In this document: positions 35,585 through 44,112 of the stretch, one piece after another | Layout: each line of letters begins with the position of its first letter | Numbering within the stretch: the stretch's first letter is position 1 | DNA from: Cellulophaga sp. | GTDB taxonomy: Bacteria; Bacteroidota; Bacteroidia; Flavobacteriales; Flavobacteriaceae | Length of the DNA: 64,000 bases | Assembly (NCBI GenBank): GCA_030731855.1 | Contig: JANQTG010000189.1 | Location: 1-64,000, forward strand | Direction of reading: 5' to 3' | Translations under genes and position numbers: made by a program | Notes under the pieces: generated by a model | The model's database searches: none | Seen by the model: the letters and a program-made list of their open reading frames with translations, nothing else | Told to the model about the DNA's origin: nothing

Positions 35585-35705
35585 TCATCCATTTTCAATT
35601 TTCAATTTTTCATTATTAATTATTAATTATTCATTATCCATTTTCAATTTTTCATTTTCAACTTTCAACTTTTCATTATCCATTTTCAATTATTAATTAT
35701 TCATT
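35585..35705. repeat. AT-rich degenerate tandem repeat reaching into the protease gene
   Basis: Variants of TCATTATCCATTTTCAATT (35631-35649 and 35673-35691, 42 bases apart) and TAATTATTAATTATTCATT alternate. The last unit supplies the stop codon and final codons of the tricorn-like gene. Confidence 0.6.
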
Positions 35706-38700
35706 CCCATACCCAACTGGTCTTTTCCAGCGTATTGGTGGGGCAGGTTCTGGTTTTATAGTGAATTCTTGAGTTTTTAGAAGTCTTAACGCTTCTTCAA
35801 CACCTTTTTCTAATTGTGGGTCTTTGCCTGCTAACAACGATTTTGGGTCTTGAATAACTTCAATATCTGGCGCAACACCGTCACCTTCAACCGCCCATTC
35901 GCCATTAATATCATAAAAACCACCGCGAGGAGCAACCATTCTACCACCATCAATAAACGGTGGAGTATCCCAAGTACCTACAAGTCCGCCCCACGTTCGT
36001 GTGCCCACTAAAGGACCTACTTTTTTCATGTGGAACATATAGGGTAATAAATCGCCACCGGATCCAGAACGCTCGTTAATCAACATCACCTTAGGACCAA
36101 AAATACCTGCTGCAGGTGAAGTCCATGGTCGGTTTCCTTCAGTTTTACTATTAAAATAGCCGTAAGGAGTTCTCGTCATAATATCAATCATATAATCTGC
36201 CGCAGAACCGCCGCCATTATTGCGCTCGTCGATAATGACTCCTTTTTTATCTTGTTGTGAAAAGTAATAGCGATTAAAAGATGTAAAGCCGCCGTTTCCT
36301 GTATTTGGCACGTACACATACGCTAGTTTTCCGCCCGAAAGTTCATCAACTTTACGTCGGTTACTTTCAACCCAATCATAAGTTCTTAAACTTCTATCGC
36401 TACGAACAGGTTTTACTAGAATTTCTTTTCCTCCTGTATTTCCTGATGTATTTATGGTAAGTCTTGTTTCGCGACCAGCAGTTTGCTCTAAAAGTAAATA
36501 TGGGTTTGTGGCTGAGGTAAGGGGTTTTCCGTTAATAGCGGTAATAAAATCGCCTTCTTTTACTGCAATACCTGGCTGTGCTAAAGGTGCTTCTGCATCA
36601 GCATTCCAGCTTTCACCGGTATAGATTTTTGAAATTTTGTAAAAGCCATTCTCTAGCACTAAATCGCATCCTAAAAGTCCGACAGGCACCGTTTCAACAT
36701 CGGGCATATCGCCACCCGAAACATACGAATGCCCAATAGCTACTTCGCCACTCATAATGTCCACCACATAATTTAGGTCAGTACGATGGCGTACATGTTT
36801 TATCCAAGGAGAATACCACTCGTAAATAGTGTTCCAAGGCGCTCCGTGCGTGTTATTCACGTAAAGAAAATCACGCATATAGCGCCATCCTTCTTTAAAA
36901 ATTTGCTCGTATTCTGCGGTTGGGTCTACTTTTATTTTTATAGTTATGGGTAAATTATCTTTACTTGCATCAGGCTTGGAAGCGGTTTCGGTTAACATCC
37001 ACGAGTTATTTACATTGAGTAAAATATGCTTGCGATCTTCAGAAACTACCATGGAGTTTACTTTTGTAGCATACTCTTCGGCCTTCATTTTTTCCACATC
37101 GTATTTGTGTAAGGTAAGTCCGTTTTCATTAGGAATACTTTCGGCAATAAATACCGTATTTTTTGGTCCTTTCGCTAAGGTGGCATAATTCCGATCTGGG
37201 AGTGGTAAATTGATAATTCTATTATAAATTCCATCTTCATCAATCTTAACACTTACTTTCGGCGTTTTATCTTCTTCTTTATCCTTATCTTTTCTAGTAT
37301 TTTTTGATGCGATTTCTGGCTCGCTTACTGCTTTTTCTTCATCGGTTTTAGGTAGGTTTGGCGATTTTCCGTCTTTTGATAGGACAATGGCGTATAGGCT
37401 ATAAGTAACATTAGCATCGTAAGAGCTCATATCTAACCAGCCCGATTGTAAACCATAATTGGTGCTCGCTAAAAAGTAAAGGTATTCGCCAGAGGCATCC
37501 CAAACAGGGCTAATAGCATCAGCCATACCGTCAGTAAGTTGTATTGTTTTTTTACTGTTTAGATTGTAGGCAAAAATAGCTTTAAAGTTACTCACCAGTT
37601 GTTTTGGATAGGTTATCCATTGGCTATCTGGAGACCAAACTGGGTTCATAGTTCTATTCGGATGTGCATACGAATCGGTCGCTATTTTCTCCGCATTTCC
37701 TGAAGTTAGATTGATGATCCAAACATTATAATCCGTATCAGAATACGCAATATAATTACCATCGGGAGACCAATCTGGTACAAAATAAAAAGTATTATTA
37801 GGTAATTTATAGCTTTTTTGATTTTCACCATCTTGGTTGGCAGTTACTAATTGATATTCACCAGAAGCATCAGAAAACCACGCTATTTTATCGCCTTTTG
37901 GCGACCAAACAGGTGCGCGATCTGCAACGCCTGATGAATTCGTAATATTTTTCCAAGTGCCGTTTTCTTTAGGAACTGTAAAGATTTCACCTCGATGCTC
38001 AAAAACGGCTCTTTTTCCTGTTGAAGATAAATTAGCATTACTTAGTTGCCTAGCACTAACATCTTCCCAGCGTGGTCTTGAGAAATTCATATCACCATTT
38101 ACGGTGATCGAAAGTTGTTTTGTTTCGCTTGTTTTAGGGTTTAAAAGATGTAAATAACCGCCTTGCTCGTAAACAATAGCAGTTTGGCTGGCATCTAAAC
38201 TTTTAACATCGAATTTTTTATGAAAAGTAAGTTGTTTCTCAGCTTTTGTTTCAGGATCAAAAGACCAAATATTACTCGCAAAATCTCGCTCTGATAAGTA
38301 AAACACCTTATTATTGAACCAAACAGGATCTAAATGGCGTTCTTGAGTAGGTTGTGGAGTAGTCATTAAATCTTTAGTCTGCATGTTCACTATCCAAATA
38401 GGCATGGCTTGGCCACCTCTGTAATTTCGCCATTCAGGATCCCAGGAGGTTATTGGTGTATAAGCGATATATTTACCATCATCAGAAATTTCGCCATAGG
38501 CGGCTCTAGGTATATCAATCGCCACAGGAAAACTTCCGTTTACCGAAACTTTATATAATTTATTGGTAAGTGTAGGTTGAGCCTCTCTCCCAGATCTAAA
38601 AAGTACTTCGCCATCTGGTGTCCAGCCTTGTACAAAATCGCCGTCTGGGTGATAGGTTAAGCGTTTAGGTTCACCACCTTCCGATGGAATGATGTAGACA

Positions 38701-38954
38701 TCGGTATTCCCATCGTATTCTGCGGTAAAGGCAATAGTTTTACCATCTTTTGAAAAATGCGGACTAGATTCGTAGCCTTCATTACTCGTTAATCGTATAG
38801 CATTACCACCATTGATACTCGTTTTCCACAAGTCATTTGCATAAACAAAAACAATTTCGGTTTCTGATGCTGTGGGTTGTCGTAGTAGTTGTGTTCCTTG
38901 CGCTTTTGAGTAAAATGATGCTAAAAAAATAATGATGGAGTAGTAGATTTTCAT
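35697..38954 (-). CDS. Tricorn-like S41 protease with beta-propeller
   Basis: A 1085-residue secreted protease: signal peptide (1-18, ending YSKAQ), PD40/WD40-like beta-propeller blades (about 25-450, repeated WSPDGxxIAY patterns), a central linker rich in K and E (about 535-565), a C1-like helical part, a PDZ domain (about 760-850) and an S41 catalytic domain with NERSGSGGDLLPY (serine near residue 961) and a downstream GTRTWGG. This is the tricorn-protease homologue architecture. It probably degrades peptides in the periplasm or outside the cell. The 3' end runs into an AT-rich repeat. Confidence 0.93.
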   Translation of the reverse strand: MKIYYSIIIFLASFYSKAQGTQLLRQPTASETEIVFVYANDLWKTSINGGNAIRLTSNEGYESSPHFSKDGKTIAFTAEYDGNTDVYIIPSEGGEPKRLTYHPDGDFVQGWTPDGEVLFRSGREAQPTLTNKLYKVSVNGSFPVAIDIPRAAYGEISDDGKYIAYTPITSWDPEWRNYRGGQAMPIWIVNMQTKDLMTTPQPTQERHLDPVWFNNKVFYLSERDFASNIWSFDPETKAEKQLTFHKKFDVKSLDASQTAIVYEQGGYLHLLNPKTSETKQLSITVNGDMNFSRPRWEDVSARQLSNANLSSTGKRAVFEHRGEIFTVPKENGTWKNITNSSGVADRAPVWSPKGDKIAWFSDASGEYQLVTANQDGENQKSYKLPNNTFYFVPDWSPDGNYIAYSDTDYNVWIINLTSGNAEKIATDSYAHPNRTMNPVWSPDSQWITYPKQLVSNFKAIFAYNLNSKKTIQLTDGMADAISPVWDASGEYLYFLASTNYGLQSGWLDMSSYDANVTYSLYAIVLSKDGKSPNLPKTDEEKAVSEPEIASKNTRKDKDKEEDKTPKVSVKIDEDGIYNRIINLPLPDRNYATLAKGPKNTVFIAESIPNENGLTLHKYDVEKMKAEEYATKVNSMVVSEDRKHILLNVNNSWMLTETASKPDASKDNLPITIKIKVDPTAEYEQIFKEGWRYMRDFLYVNNTHGAPWNTIYEWYSPWIKHVRHRTDLNYVVDIMSGEVAIGHSYVSGGDMPDVETVPVGLLGCDLVLENGFYKISKIYTGESWNADAEAPLAQPGIAVKEGDFITAINGKPLTSATNPYLLLEQTAGRETRLTINTSGNTGGKEILVKPVRSDRSLRTYDWVESNRRKVDELSGGKLAYVYVPNTGNGGFTSFNRYYFSQQDKKGVIIDERNNGGGSAADYMIDIMTRTPYGYFNSKTEGNRPWTSPAAGIFGPKVMLINERSGSGGDLLPYMFHMKKVGPLVGTRTWGGLVGTWDTPPFIDGGRMVAPRGGFYDINGEWAVEGDGVAPDIEVIQDPKSLLAGKDPQLEKGVEEALRLLKTQEFTIKPEPAPPIRWKRPVGYGNE

Positions 38955-39255
38955 GAGTTGAAGTTTTGTGAAATAAATGTAACGAAAAGTTTACATATAA
39001 GAAAATGGAATATTGAGTAGGACAGGAGTAAGGTATTTAAATTACAATAAAAATTACATCATTTTAAAACTTTATGAGAGTTAAAATTATGGATTCGTTT
39101 TTTTACCGACTAAAAATAAATAGCACAAAAAATGTATGATTATATTTGTAGACGCTAATTTCCCTATAATAACCTATTGTAAGAACTTGCAAATTCATTT
39201 TTAATGTTAAGCTAGTCAATAGTAAATTTTTAAAATAAAACATAAAAAAACTGTC
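38955..39255. other. 301-base gene-free region between divergent genes
   Basis: AT-rich region upstream of both the tricorn-like gene and the small membrane-protein gene. Apart from the -7 element at 39141-39148 I see no gene or structured element. Confidence 0.4.
39141..39148 (+). promoter_or_regulatory. -7 element for the small membrane-protein gene
   Basis: TATATTTG fits TAnnTTTG, giving a leader of about 100 bases before the TTG start at 39256. No -33 box is clear. Confidence 0.4.
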
Positions 39256-39519
39256 TTGAAATATCTAATCACCCTTATTTTAGTAGCTTCTTTTGTGAGT
39301 ATCGTTTACGGATTTTCTATCTTAGAAGAGCAGATGACTTTTGCACACAAATGTATTGGTTTTGGTACCGTTGGTATATTTTTAGTCGCCATGCCACTTT
39401 TTTTACTCAGCGTTAGCAAAGGAAAAAAATTAAAGGATTACATGTTGAACGAAGAAAATATTCTAAAAATGCGAGACCAAAACACTAAAAAGTCTGATAA
39501 CCAGCAAGGTAAATCATAA
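39256..39519 (+). CDS. Small two-helix membrane protein, unknown function
   Basis: An 87-residue protein starting with TTG at 39256. Two hydrophobic segments (about 2-20 and 32-54) are followed by a charged cytoplasmic tail (KGKKLKDYMLNEENILKMRDQN). I believe similar short proteins are common in Flavobacteriaceae, but I know no function. It precedes the cold-shock gene, which has its own promoter. Confidence 0.7.
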   Translation: MKYLITLILVASFVSIVYGFSILEEQMTFAHKCIGFGTVGIFLVAMPLFLLSVSKGKKLKDYMLNEENILKMRDQNTKKSDNQQGKS

Positions 39520-39532
39520 TTTTTTACACTAT

Positions 39533-39565
39533 TTTGAGAAAATTTATTAAAATATGATACATTTG
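39533..39565 (+). promoter_or_regulatory. Promoter of the cold-shock gene
   Basis: TTTG (39533-39536), 21-base spacer, TACATTTG (39558-39565), 30 bases before the ATG. Confidence 0.65.
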
Positions 39566-39594
39566 TAATAGTATTATTTTTAATTTTTATTCAA

Positions 39595-39789
39595 ATGACC
39601 GGAACAGTAAAATTTTATAATGTATCTAAAGGCTACGGATTCATTACTAACGACAAAACAGGAAAAGACATTTTTGTACATGCTACATCTTTAAATGGCG
39701 CTGAGCTTAACGAAGGAGACAAAGTAGAATATACAGAAGAAGATGGTAAAAAAGGTATTGTTGCTGCACAAGTAGAAGTGATTGGCTAA
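39595..39789 (+). CDS. Cold-shock domain protein
   Basis: A 64-residue CSD protein with RNP1-like KGYGFIT (12-18) and RNP2-like DIFVHAT (25-31). It binds single-stranded nucleic acid and acts as an RNA chaperone. It has its own promoter and a strong terminator, so it is likely a highly expressed single gene. Confidence 0.96.
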   Translation: MTGTVKFYNVSKGYGFITNDKTGKDIFVHATSLNGAELNEGDKVEYTEEDGKKGIVAAQVEVIG

Positions 39790-39812
39790 TTATTTTTTTT
39801 AAGGGATTATTT

Positions 39813-39856
39813 AAAAAGGGCAATTTAAAACTTACGTTTTAAAACTGCCCTTTTTT
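39813..39856 (+). terminator. Terminator after the cold-shock gene
   Basis: AAAAAGGGCA at 39813-39822 pairs with the TGCCCTTTTT segment near 39846-39855, with a further inner AAAAC/GTTTT pairing, followed by Ts. It also serves the convergent tadA gene. Confidence 0.85.
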
Positions 39857-39859
39857 ATA

Positions 39860-40303
39860 CTACTTTCTTTTTCGACTAAAAAATCGCTTTAATAAGGTGG
39901 CAGCTTCTTCAGCTAAAACGCCACCTTCTATTCTAGTTTTTGGATGCAATTTTGTGCCCATAACACCACAACCCCGTTCTTCGTCTTTCGCGGCGTATAC
40001 AATTCTCGAAATCTGACTCCAATACAAAGCCCCTGCGCACATTTGGCAAGGCTCTAAAGTCACATATAGCGTGCAATCTTTTAAATATTTACCTCCTAAA
40101 AAATTAGCCGCTGAGGTTATGGCTTGCATTTCTGCGTGTGCCGTAACATCATTTAACTGCTCAGTTAAATTATGAGTTCTTGCAATAATTCTATCTTGTA
40201 CCACAATAACAGCGCCCACAGGCACTTCGCCTTTTTCAAAAGCAGTTTCAGCTTCTTGCAAAGCTTTTTTCATAAAATAGGTGTCGTCGTAAGGTAAAAT
40301 CAT
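39860..40303 (-). CDS. tadA: tRNA-specific adenosine deaminase
   Basis: This 147-residue deaminase has the HAE motif in TAHAEMQAI and PCQMCAGAL, giving zinc ligands and the catalytic glutamate. It converts A34 to inosine in tRNA-Arg(ACG). The start MILPYDDTYFMKKAL matches flavobacterial TadA layout; the inner methionine at 40273 is an alternative. A candidate -7 element (TATTTTTG) just upstream would leave an almost leaderless message. Confidence 0.94.
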   Translation of the reverse strand: MILPYDDTYFMKKALQEAETAFEKGEVPVGAVIVVQDRIIARTHNLTEQLNDVTAHAEMQAITSAANFLGGKYLKDCTLYVTLEPCQMCAGALYWSQISRIVYAAKDEERGCGVMGTKLHPKTRIEGGVLAEEAATLLKRFFSRKRK

Positions 40304-40334
40304 GCCTCAAAAATAGAAAACAACTTTAATAGTT

Positions 40335-41681
40335 CTATCTTTTTATTTTACTTCTTTGATAAATAGGAATTTTTACACCAGCATATACATTAAATACTCT
40401 TGCACTTTGTGAAAATAAATTGCTAATAACCGTACTGGAACCAAGCATAAGTGGTCCAAAACGAAGGCCTGAGCCTATATCAACGCCGCCAAATTCACCA
40501 AAACTAATAGGTGTATAAAAACTAAAAACTTTAGACTCATATCTTGGCGTTATGGTAAAAACGTTCAACATTCTTGTGGTTAAGGCTTCTCCCTTTTTGT
40601 GCATAGGTTGAATATAATTAACGCTGGTAAAAAAGTGTTTACTAAAACTATAATCTAAATTTAATCGGATTGCCGTTGGTAAGTTTACCTGAACATCTTC
40701 AATAGTGGTTGTGCTGGGAAAATTATCCTCTAAAGCTTGTCCTAAATCGTTTTCTAATTCATCGGCGGTAACTGTGCCGTTTATATCATAATTTGAGGTT
40801 TCTACATCGGTATACGTAATACTACCAATATCTGTTAAAGCAACACCTAATTTCAGCTTATATTTATTCAAGCCTCTATAATCATCACTGTATTCATCAT
40901 AATCAGCATGATTAGGTCTCCATTCGTAAACAAAACCAATATCGGCTCCGAAACCTGGTGTAGTATCTTCAAAAGAATACTCTTCATCTTCTAAATCTAC
41001 ACTGGCGTTGTACAAAAAACTGCCTGATGTGGTAAGTGTATTTGTGGCCGCGGAGTAGTTTCCACTTACTGAATTTGAATTTCCTTGAGCTACGCCAGCA
41101 CCTAAAAGATATTTAAACGTGACACCTGCTTTTAAAAAATTTTGTTCGTTATTAATAACTGTTCTACCATAGGCTAAACCCACTTCACCCCAAACGTGCG
41201 TGATGGTATTTAACTGTTCCATATTAAATGAAAAGTCTTCATTTAAATCAAATTCGTCTGCTAGACTTTCAAACAATTCGCCATTTATATTATTCACATT
41301 GAGAATTCCTCGTACCCTTGTTACCACTCCAATGCTACTTTTAGGACTTAAATTAAACATAAAAGAAGGGCCGACAACATCTACGTTTAATAGAAAATTA
41401 TTCTGTTCTGATGGGAATCGGGTAATGTCTTCTTGAAAATTAAAATCGTCTAAAAGGCTTAATCCATTATCTAAGGTTAAGGCTAAATAATCTGTTCCAA
41501 AAAGCGCATCGCCTGAAAATAAATTAATTTCTGCTTGTAAACGTGAATCGGTAACATTTGCAGGGTTAAAAATGATGCCATGCACACCGGTATAATTATC
41601 GGCTTCCATGCCTAAATAAGACTGCGCATTTACCCATATAGCTAATAAGATAAATGATGGTGTTAAGATTAATTTTTTCAT
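40335..41681 (-). CDS. DUF5723 family outer-membrane beta-barrel protein
   Basis: The 448-residue protein has a signal peptide (1-19, ending WVNAQ) and the Bacteroidota pattern SYLGMEADNYTGVHGIIFNPANVTDSR after it. Alternating polar/hydrophobic strands and a C-terminus GVKIPIYQRSKIKR indicate an outer-membrane barrel of the FadL-like class. Its role is unknown. A hairpin terminator separates it from the upstream lipoprotein gene. Confidence 0.85.
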   Translation of the reverse strand: MKKLILTPSFILLAIWVNAQSYLGMEADNYTGVHGIIFNPANVTDSRLQAEINLFSGDALFGTDYLALTLDNGLSLLDDFNFQEDITRFPSEQNNFLLNVDVVGPSFMFNLSPKSSIGVVTRVRGILNVNNINGELFESLADEFDLNEDFSFNMEQLNTITHVWGEVGLAYGRTVINNEQNFLKAGVTFKYLLGAGVAQGNSNSVSGNYSAATNTLTTSGSFLYNASVDLEDEEYSFEDTTPGFGADIGFVYEWRPNHADYDEYSDDYRGLNKYKLKLGVALTDIGSITYTDVETSNYDINGTVTADELENDLGQALEDNFPSTTTIEDVQVNLPTAIRLNLDYSFSKHFFTSVNYIQPMHKKGEALTTRMLNVFTITPRYESKVFSFYTPISFGEFGGVDIGSGLRFGPLMLGSSTVISNLFSQSARVFNVYAGVKIPIYQRSKIKR

Positions 41682-41714
41682 ATGGTTGAATTTTAAAGGT
41701 TTCTTAATGTAATT

Positions 41715-41754
41715 AAAACGCTGTCTAAAACATGTTGTTACTAAACAGCGTTTT
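41715..41754 (-). terminator. Hairpin terminator
   Basis: AAAACGCTGT (41715-41724) pairs with ACAGCGTTTT (41745-41754). On the - strand it follows the lipoprotein gene and ends in a T-run. Confidence 0.8.
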
Positions 41755-41813
41755 TGTTAACTAACTAAATAAACAAAATGAAATGTTATGGTTAATGTTT
41801 TAGTTACTGCTTT

Positions 41814-42827
41814 TTAGCGCCCATAAAATTCTTTATACCTTTCATCAATAATACCATCGCCGTCATCGTCATATTCATCAGAAATAATTTGTAATTCATT
41901 CCCAGAAATTATTGCAATTACTTGATAAATGTCAGCATCAAGAATAGGTAATAGTTCCTCATAATTAACGCCATTTTCATCGGTATTTTTAGCAAAGTAT
42001 TCCACCAAAGTCAATAGATTGCTAGCGTTATCATAAGACCAATTACCTGCGGATTCGTAAGTATCAAAGCTATCGTAAACAGTACTATTTACTTCTTTTC
42101 GTGAATATTTTGATTCATAAGCGAAAGTACCGTCAGCATTAAAAATTAAAAACCCATAGTCTGTAATATAACAACCAAAACTATCGCAATACTCAATACC
42201 TGCTTCTTCAATTGTTGTACTGCCTTCATAAAAGTCTTCATAATACATAAAATTCCATTGCCCAAGTAGGGCAGTACTACCTCCCCATTCTTTAACCGTA
42301 ATACAAACAGTTTGCGGAGCGCTGATATTGCCCTGATCGTCATAAACACAAATTTCATAACAAAATGTTTCCGCATCAAATTGTGGCGTAAAACCTAAAT
42401 TTAGCCTGAATTCTGTGCCTTTAGCTGTTTTTGTATTCTTTGATTTTTTAAAGAGCCTGGGAGAATTAAATGGGGATGATTTCCCTGTATTCTCATTCGC
42501 TTCTAAATCTACATCATAATAGGAGGTAGCAGCTTTATTTTTGTCATTTATAAAACGAATATAAGCGCCAGACACATCTGCGTTTGTGCTAATAGGTATT
42601 TCAAAACCGGCATCTAAAAAGGCATTTTCGCTTACCTCTGGCAAACTCAATTGAATGCCGTTATTAGGTACTGGCATATCACCTGTAATTAAAGATGCCC
42701 CTCTAATAGTGATATTTTCTGTAATGTTTTCTACTTCATCGATTGTAGTAGTTGTACTTTTTTTATCACAAGCTAAAAAGCTTAAAAATGCTATACTTAA
42801 AATAGTTGCGCTAATCTTTGTTTTCAT
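41814..42827 (-). CDS. Lipoprotein with C-terminal lipocalin-like region, unknown function
   Basis: A 337-residue lipoprotein (lipobox FLAC, C20, followed by an acidic/threonine stretch). Residues about 40-175 look like a beta-sandwich (GIQLSLPEVSENAFLDAGFEIPI ... ETFCYEICVYDDQGNIS), and about 180-337 resemble a lipocalin-like domain (LLGQWNFMYYED ... DGTFAYESKYSRK ... GNWSYDNASNLLTLVE). The product is acidic. It lies 18 bases after the small LuxR-type gene and is probably cotranscribed with it. Confidence 0.78.
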   Translation of the reverse strand: MKTKISATILSIAFLSFLACDKKSTTTTIDEVENITENITIRGASLITGDMPVPNNGIQLSLPEVSENAFLDAGFEIPISTNADVSGAYIRFINDKNKAATSYYDVDLEANENTGKSSPFNSPRLFKKSKNTKTAKGTEFRLNLGFTPQFDAETFCYEICVYDDQGNISAPQTVCITVKEWGGSTALLGQWNFMYYEDFYEGSTTIEEAGIEYCDSFGCYITDYGFLIFNADGTFAYESKYSRKEVNSTVYDSFDTYESAGNWSYDNASNLLTLVEYFAKNTDENGVNYEELLPILDADIYQVIAIISGNELQIISDEYDDDGDGIIDERYKEFYGR

Positions 42828-42845
42828 ATTTTTAGTTTTAAAAGG

Positions 42846-43103
42846 TTATAATAAATCGAATGTTATTGAAAAAAGTAAAATCTTGTAATTAGATTTTATC
42901 TTTAGTTTTTTGTAAATATTTTTTCGATGTGTATCAACTGTATTTTTAGATATGTTTAATTGCAATGCAATTTCATTACTGGTATTACCTTCAACGATAT
43001 ATTTTATAACTTCTTTTTCTCTAATTGTGAGTTTTTCAAAAGCTTTGACATTAGTATGATATTCATTTTGAAAAATTTTAAATAGTTTTTCTTTAGGAAT
43101 CAT
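42846..43103 (-). CDS. Orphan LuxR-type HTH protein
   Basis: Only 85 residues, nearly all a GerE/LuxR helix-turn-helix: LTIREKEVIKYIVEGNTSNEIA and NISKNTVDTHRKNIYKKL. There is no receiver or sensor domain, and an in-frame stop upstream shows that it is not simply truncated by a wrong start. The recognition helix shares VDTHRKN with the response regulator at 48117-48734, so both may read similar DNA sites. It heads a - strand unit with the lipoprotein gene and has a palindrome about 130 bases upstream. Confidence 0.82.
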   Translation of the reverse strand: MIPKEKLFKIFQNEYHTNVKAFEKLTIREKEVIKYIVEGNTSNEIALQLNISKNTVDTHRKNIYKKLKIKSNYKILLFSITFDLL

Positions 43104-43229
43104 AAAGTCATACTTAATTTTAAAAAGTAAGTTATTTTAGTAGGTAGGTTTGAGGAAGGCATTAAAAATGATTGTTTATGCCCATAATGTTTACAATCGA
43201 GACAAATTTAATGTAAGTAGTAGGCTGAC

Positions 43230-43253
43230 AAAATACCCACTCATGGGTATTTT
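43230..43253. promoter_or_regulatory. Palindrome AATACCCA-N4-TGGGTATT, copy 1
   Basis: Perfect 10-bp arms (AAAATACCCA and TGGGTATTTT) around CTCA. It lies 127 bases upstream of the LuxR-type gene start. Likely operator for a dimeric LuxR/NarL-type regulator. Confidence 0.65.
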
Positions 43254-43459
43254 TAATCTCTTTTTGAAGTTTTTAAAGTAAATACTTACACAACTAAATC
43301 ATAAATCTTATTTTTTACATTAAATACTAAAAATTCTCTCTATTTTAAATTATAATTTAGCATTATTCTTAAATTTTTGTGATTTATATATTTCTATTTT
43401 GGAAACATCAAAAAATTGACCTAATTTACAAGAGATTAGTTGTTGACGCTATATAAAAT

Positions 43460-43477
43460 ATACCCACAAATGGGTAT
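43460..43477. promoter_or_regulatory. Palindrome ATACCCA-N4-TGGGTAT, copy 2
   Basis: Perfect 7-bp arms around CAAA, sharing the TACCCA-N4-TGGGTA core with copy 1, 62 bases before the first gene of the kinase operon at 43540. Confidence 0.65.
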
Positions 43478-43539
43478 TTTATAAAAGATTGTAATGCAAG
43501 ACCTTTATCTGCATACAAATCCTTAAAAGACCAAAAACA

Positions 43540-44112
43540 ATGAAAACTAGCATTTTAAAAATTAGTGGTATTATTTTTTTAATACTACTTGCTACATCTT
43601 GTAAAGAAGCTCCTAAAGAAAAAACGGATGGCGTTGAAGTTTCAAAATCCGAATCTAAACCAGAAATATTTTGGAATAGCTATAAGCCTATAGCTGCTAA
43701 AAGTAGCTTTAGCACGAAAGAAAAAAACCTAATTGTAACACTTCCGTTAAAACGAGAAAACTTACAAATCCATGAAGCGGTTAATGTTTCTAGCACCACG
43801 ATAAATGCCATTGTTATAAGAGTGACTGATGATAAGAAAAACGAACTAAGTTCAACTGAGATTGACAATAGGGTTAAAAGTAAAACCTTTGAGTTTTCGG
43901 CAATTAAAGGCTTAGAATTAAATGCTGACCTTTTAAAAACAGATGGAAAGCTCCTTGTGTATGTATTAAATACGAATAGGTTAACCCCCGAACATATAGA
44001 AAGTTATAAAAAATGTGTTTTAGAACTTGAAAAATACGAGTATATAAAATGCATCAAATCCTCAGGAATTTTACCCGACGAAGAAGACGGTGATATCTTA
44101 ACAGGTGGTTAA
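43540..44112 (+). CDS. Lipoprotein of unknown function, first gene of the kinase operon
   Basis: A 190-residue lipoprotein (lipobox ATSC, C21). The rest has a short beta-rich stretch (NLIVTLPLKRENLQIHEAVN) and an acidic C-terminus PDEEDGDILTGG. I do not recognise the family. It overlaps the next gene, a histidine kinase, by 8 bases, which suggests it is coproduced with it, perhaps as an envelope partner of the sensor. Confidence 0.72.
   Translation: MKTSILKISGIIFLILLATSCKEAPKEKTDGVEVSKSESKPEIFWNSYKPIAAKSSFSTKEKNLIVTLPLKRENLQIHEAVNVSSTTINAIVIRVTDDKKNELSSTEIDNRVKSKTFEFSAIKGLELNADLLKTDGKLLVYVLNTNRLTPEHIESYKKCVLELEKYEYIKCIKSSGILPDEEDGDILTGG

Larger units (their letters stand above)
35363..35696. 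other. Repeat-rich gene-free region between convergent genes
   Basis: It holds, in order, a GC-rich hairpin (35376-35392), a dispersed repeat block shared with 51836-51867, a REP-like palindrome (35513-35533) and an AT-rich degenerate tandem repeat (35585-35705). No gene is visible. Confidence 0.6.
43104..43539. other. 436-base divergent regulatory region
   Basis: It separates the LuxR-type gene (- strand) from the kinase operon (+ strand) and carries two similar palindromes at 43230-43253 and 43460-43477. It is very AT-rich and no gene is visible. Confidence 0.6.

Noticed and set aside
35585-35705. Possible CRISPR array from repeated units before the tricorn-like gene
   Set aside because: Units are degenerate, AT-rich, of irregular spacing and without unique spacers; no cas gene is in the window.
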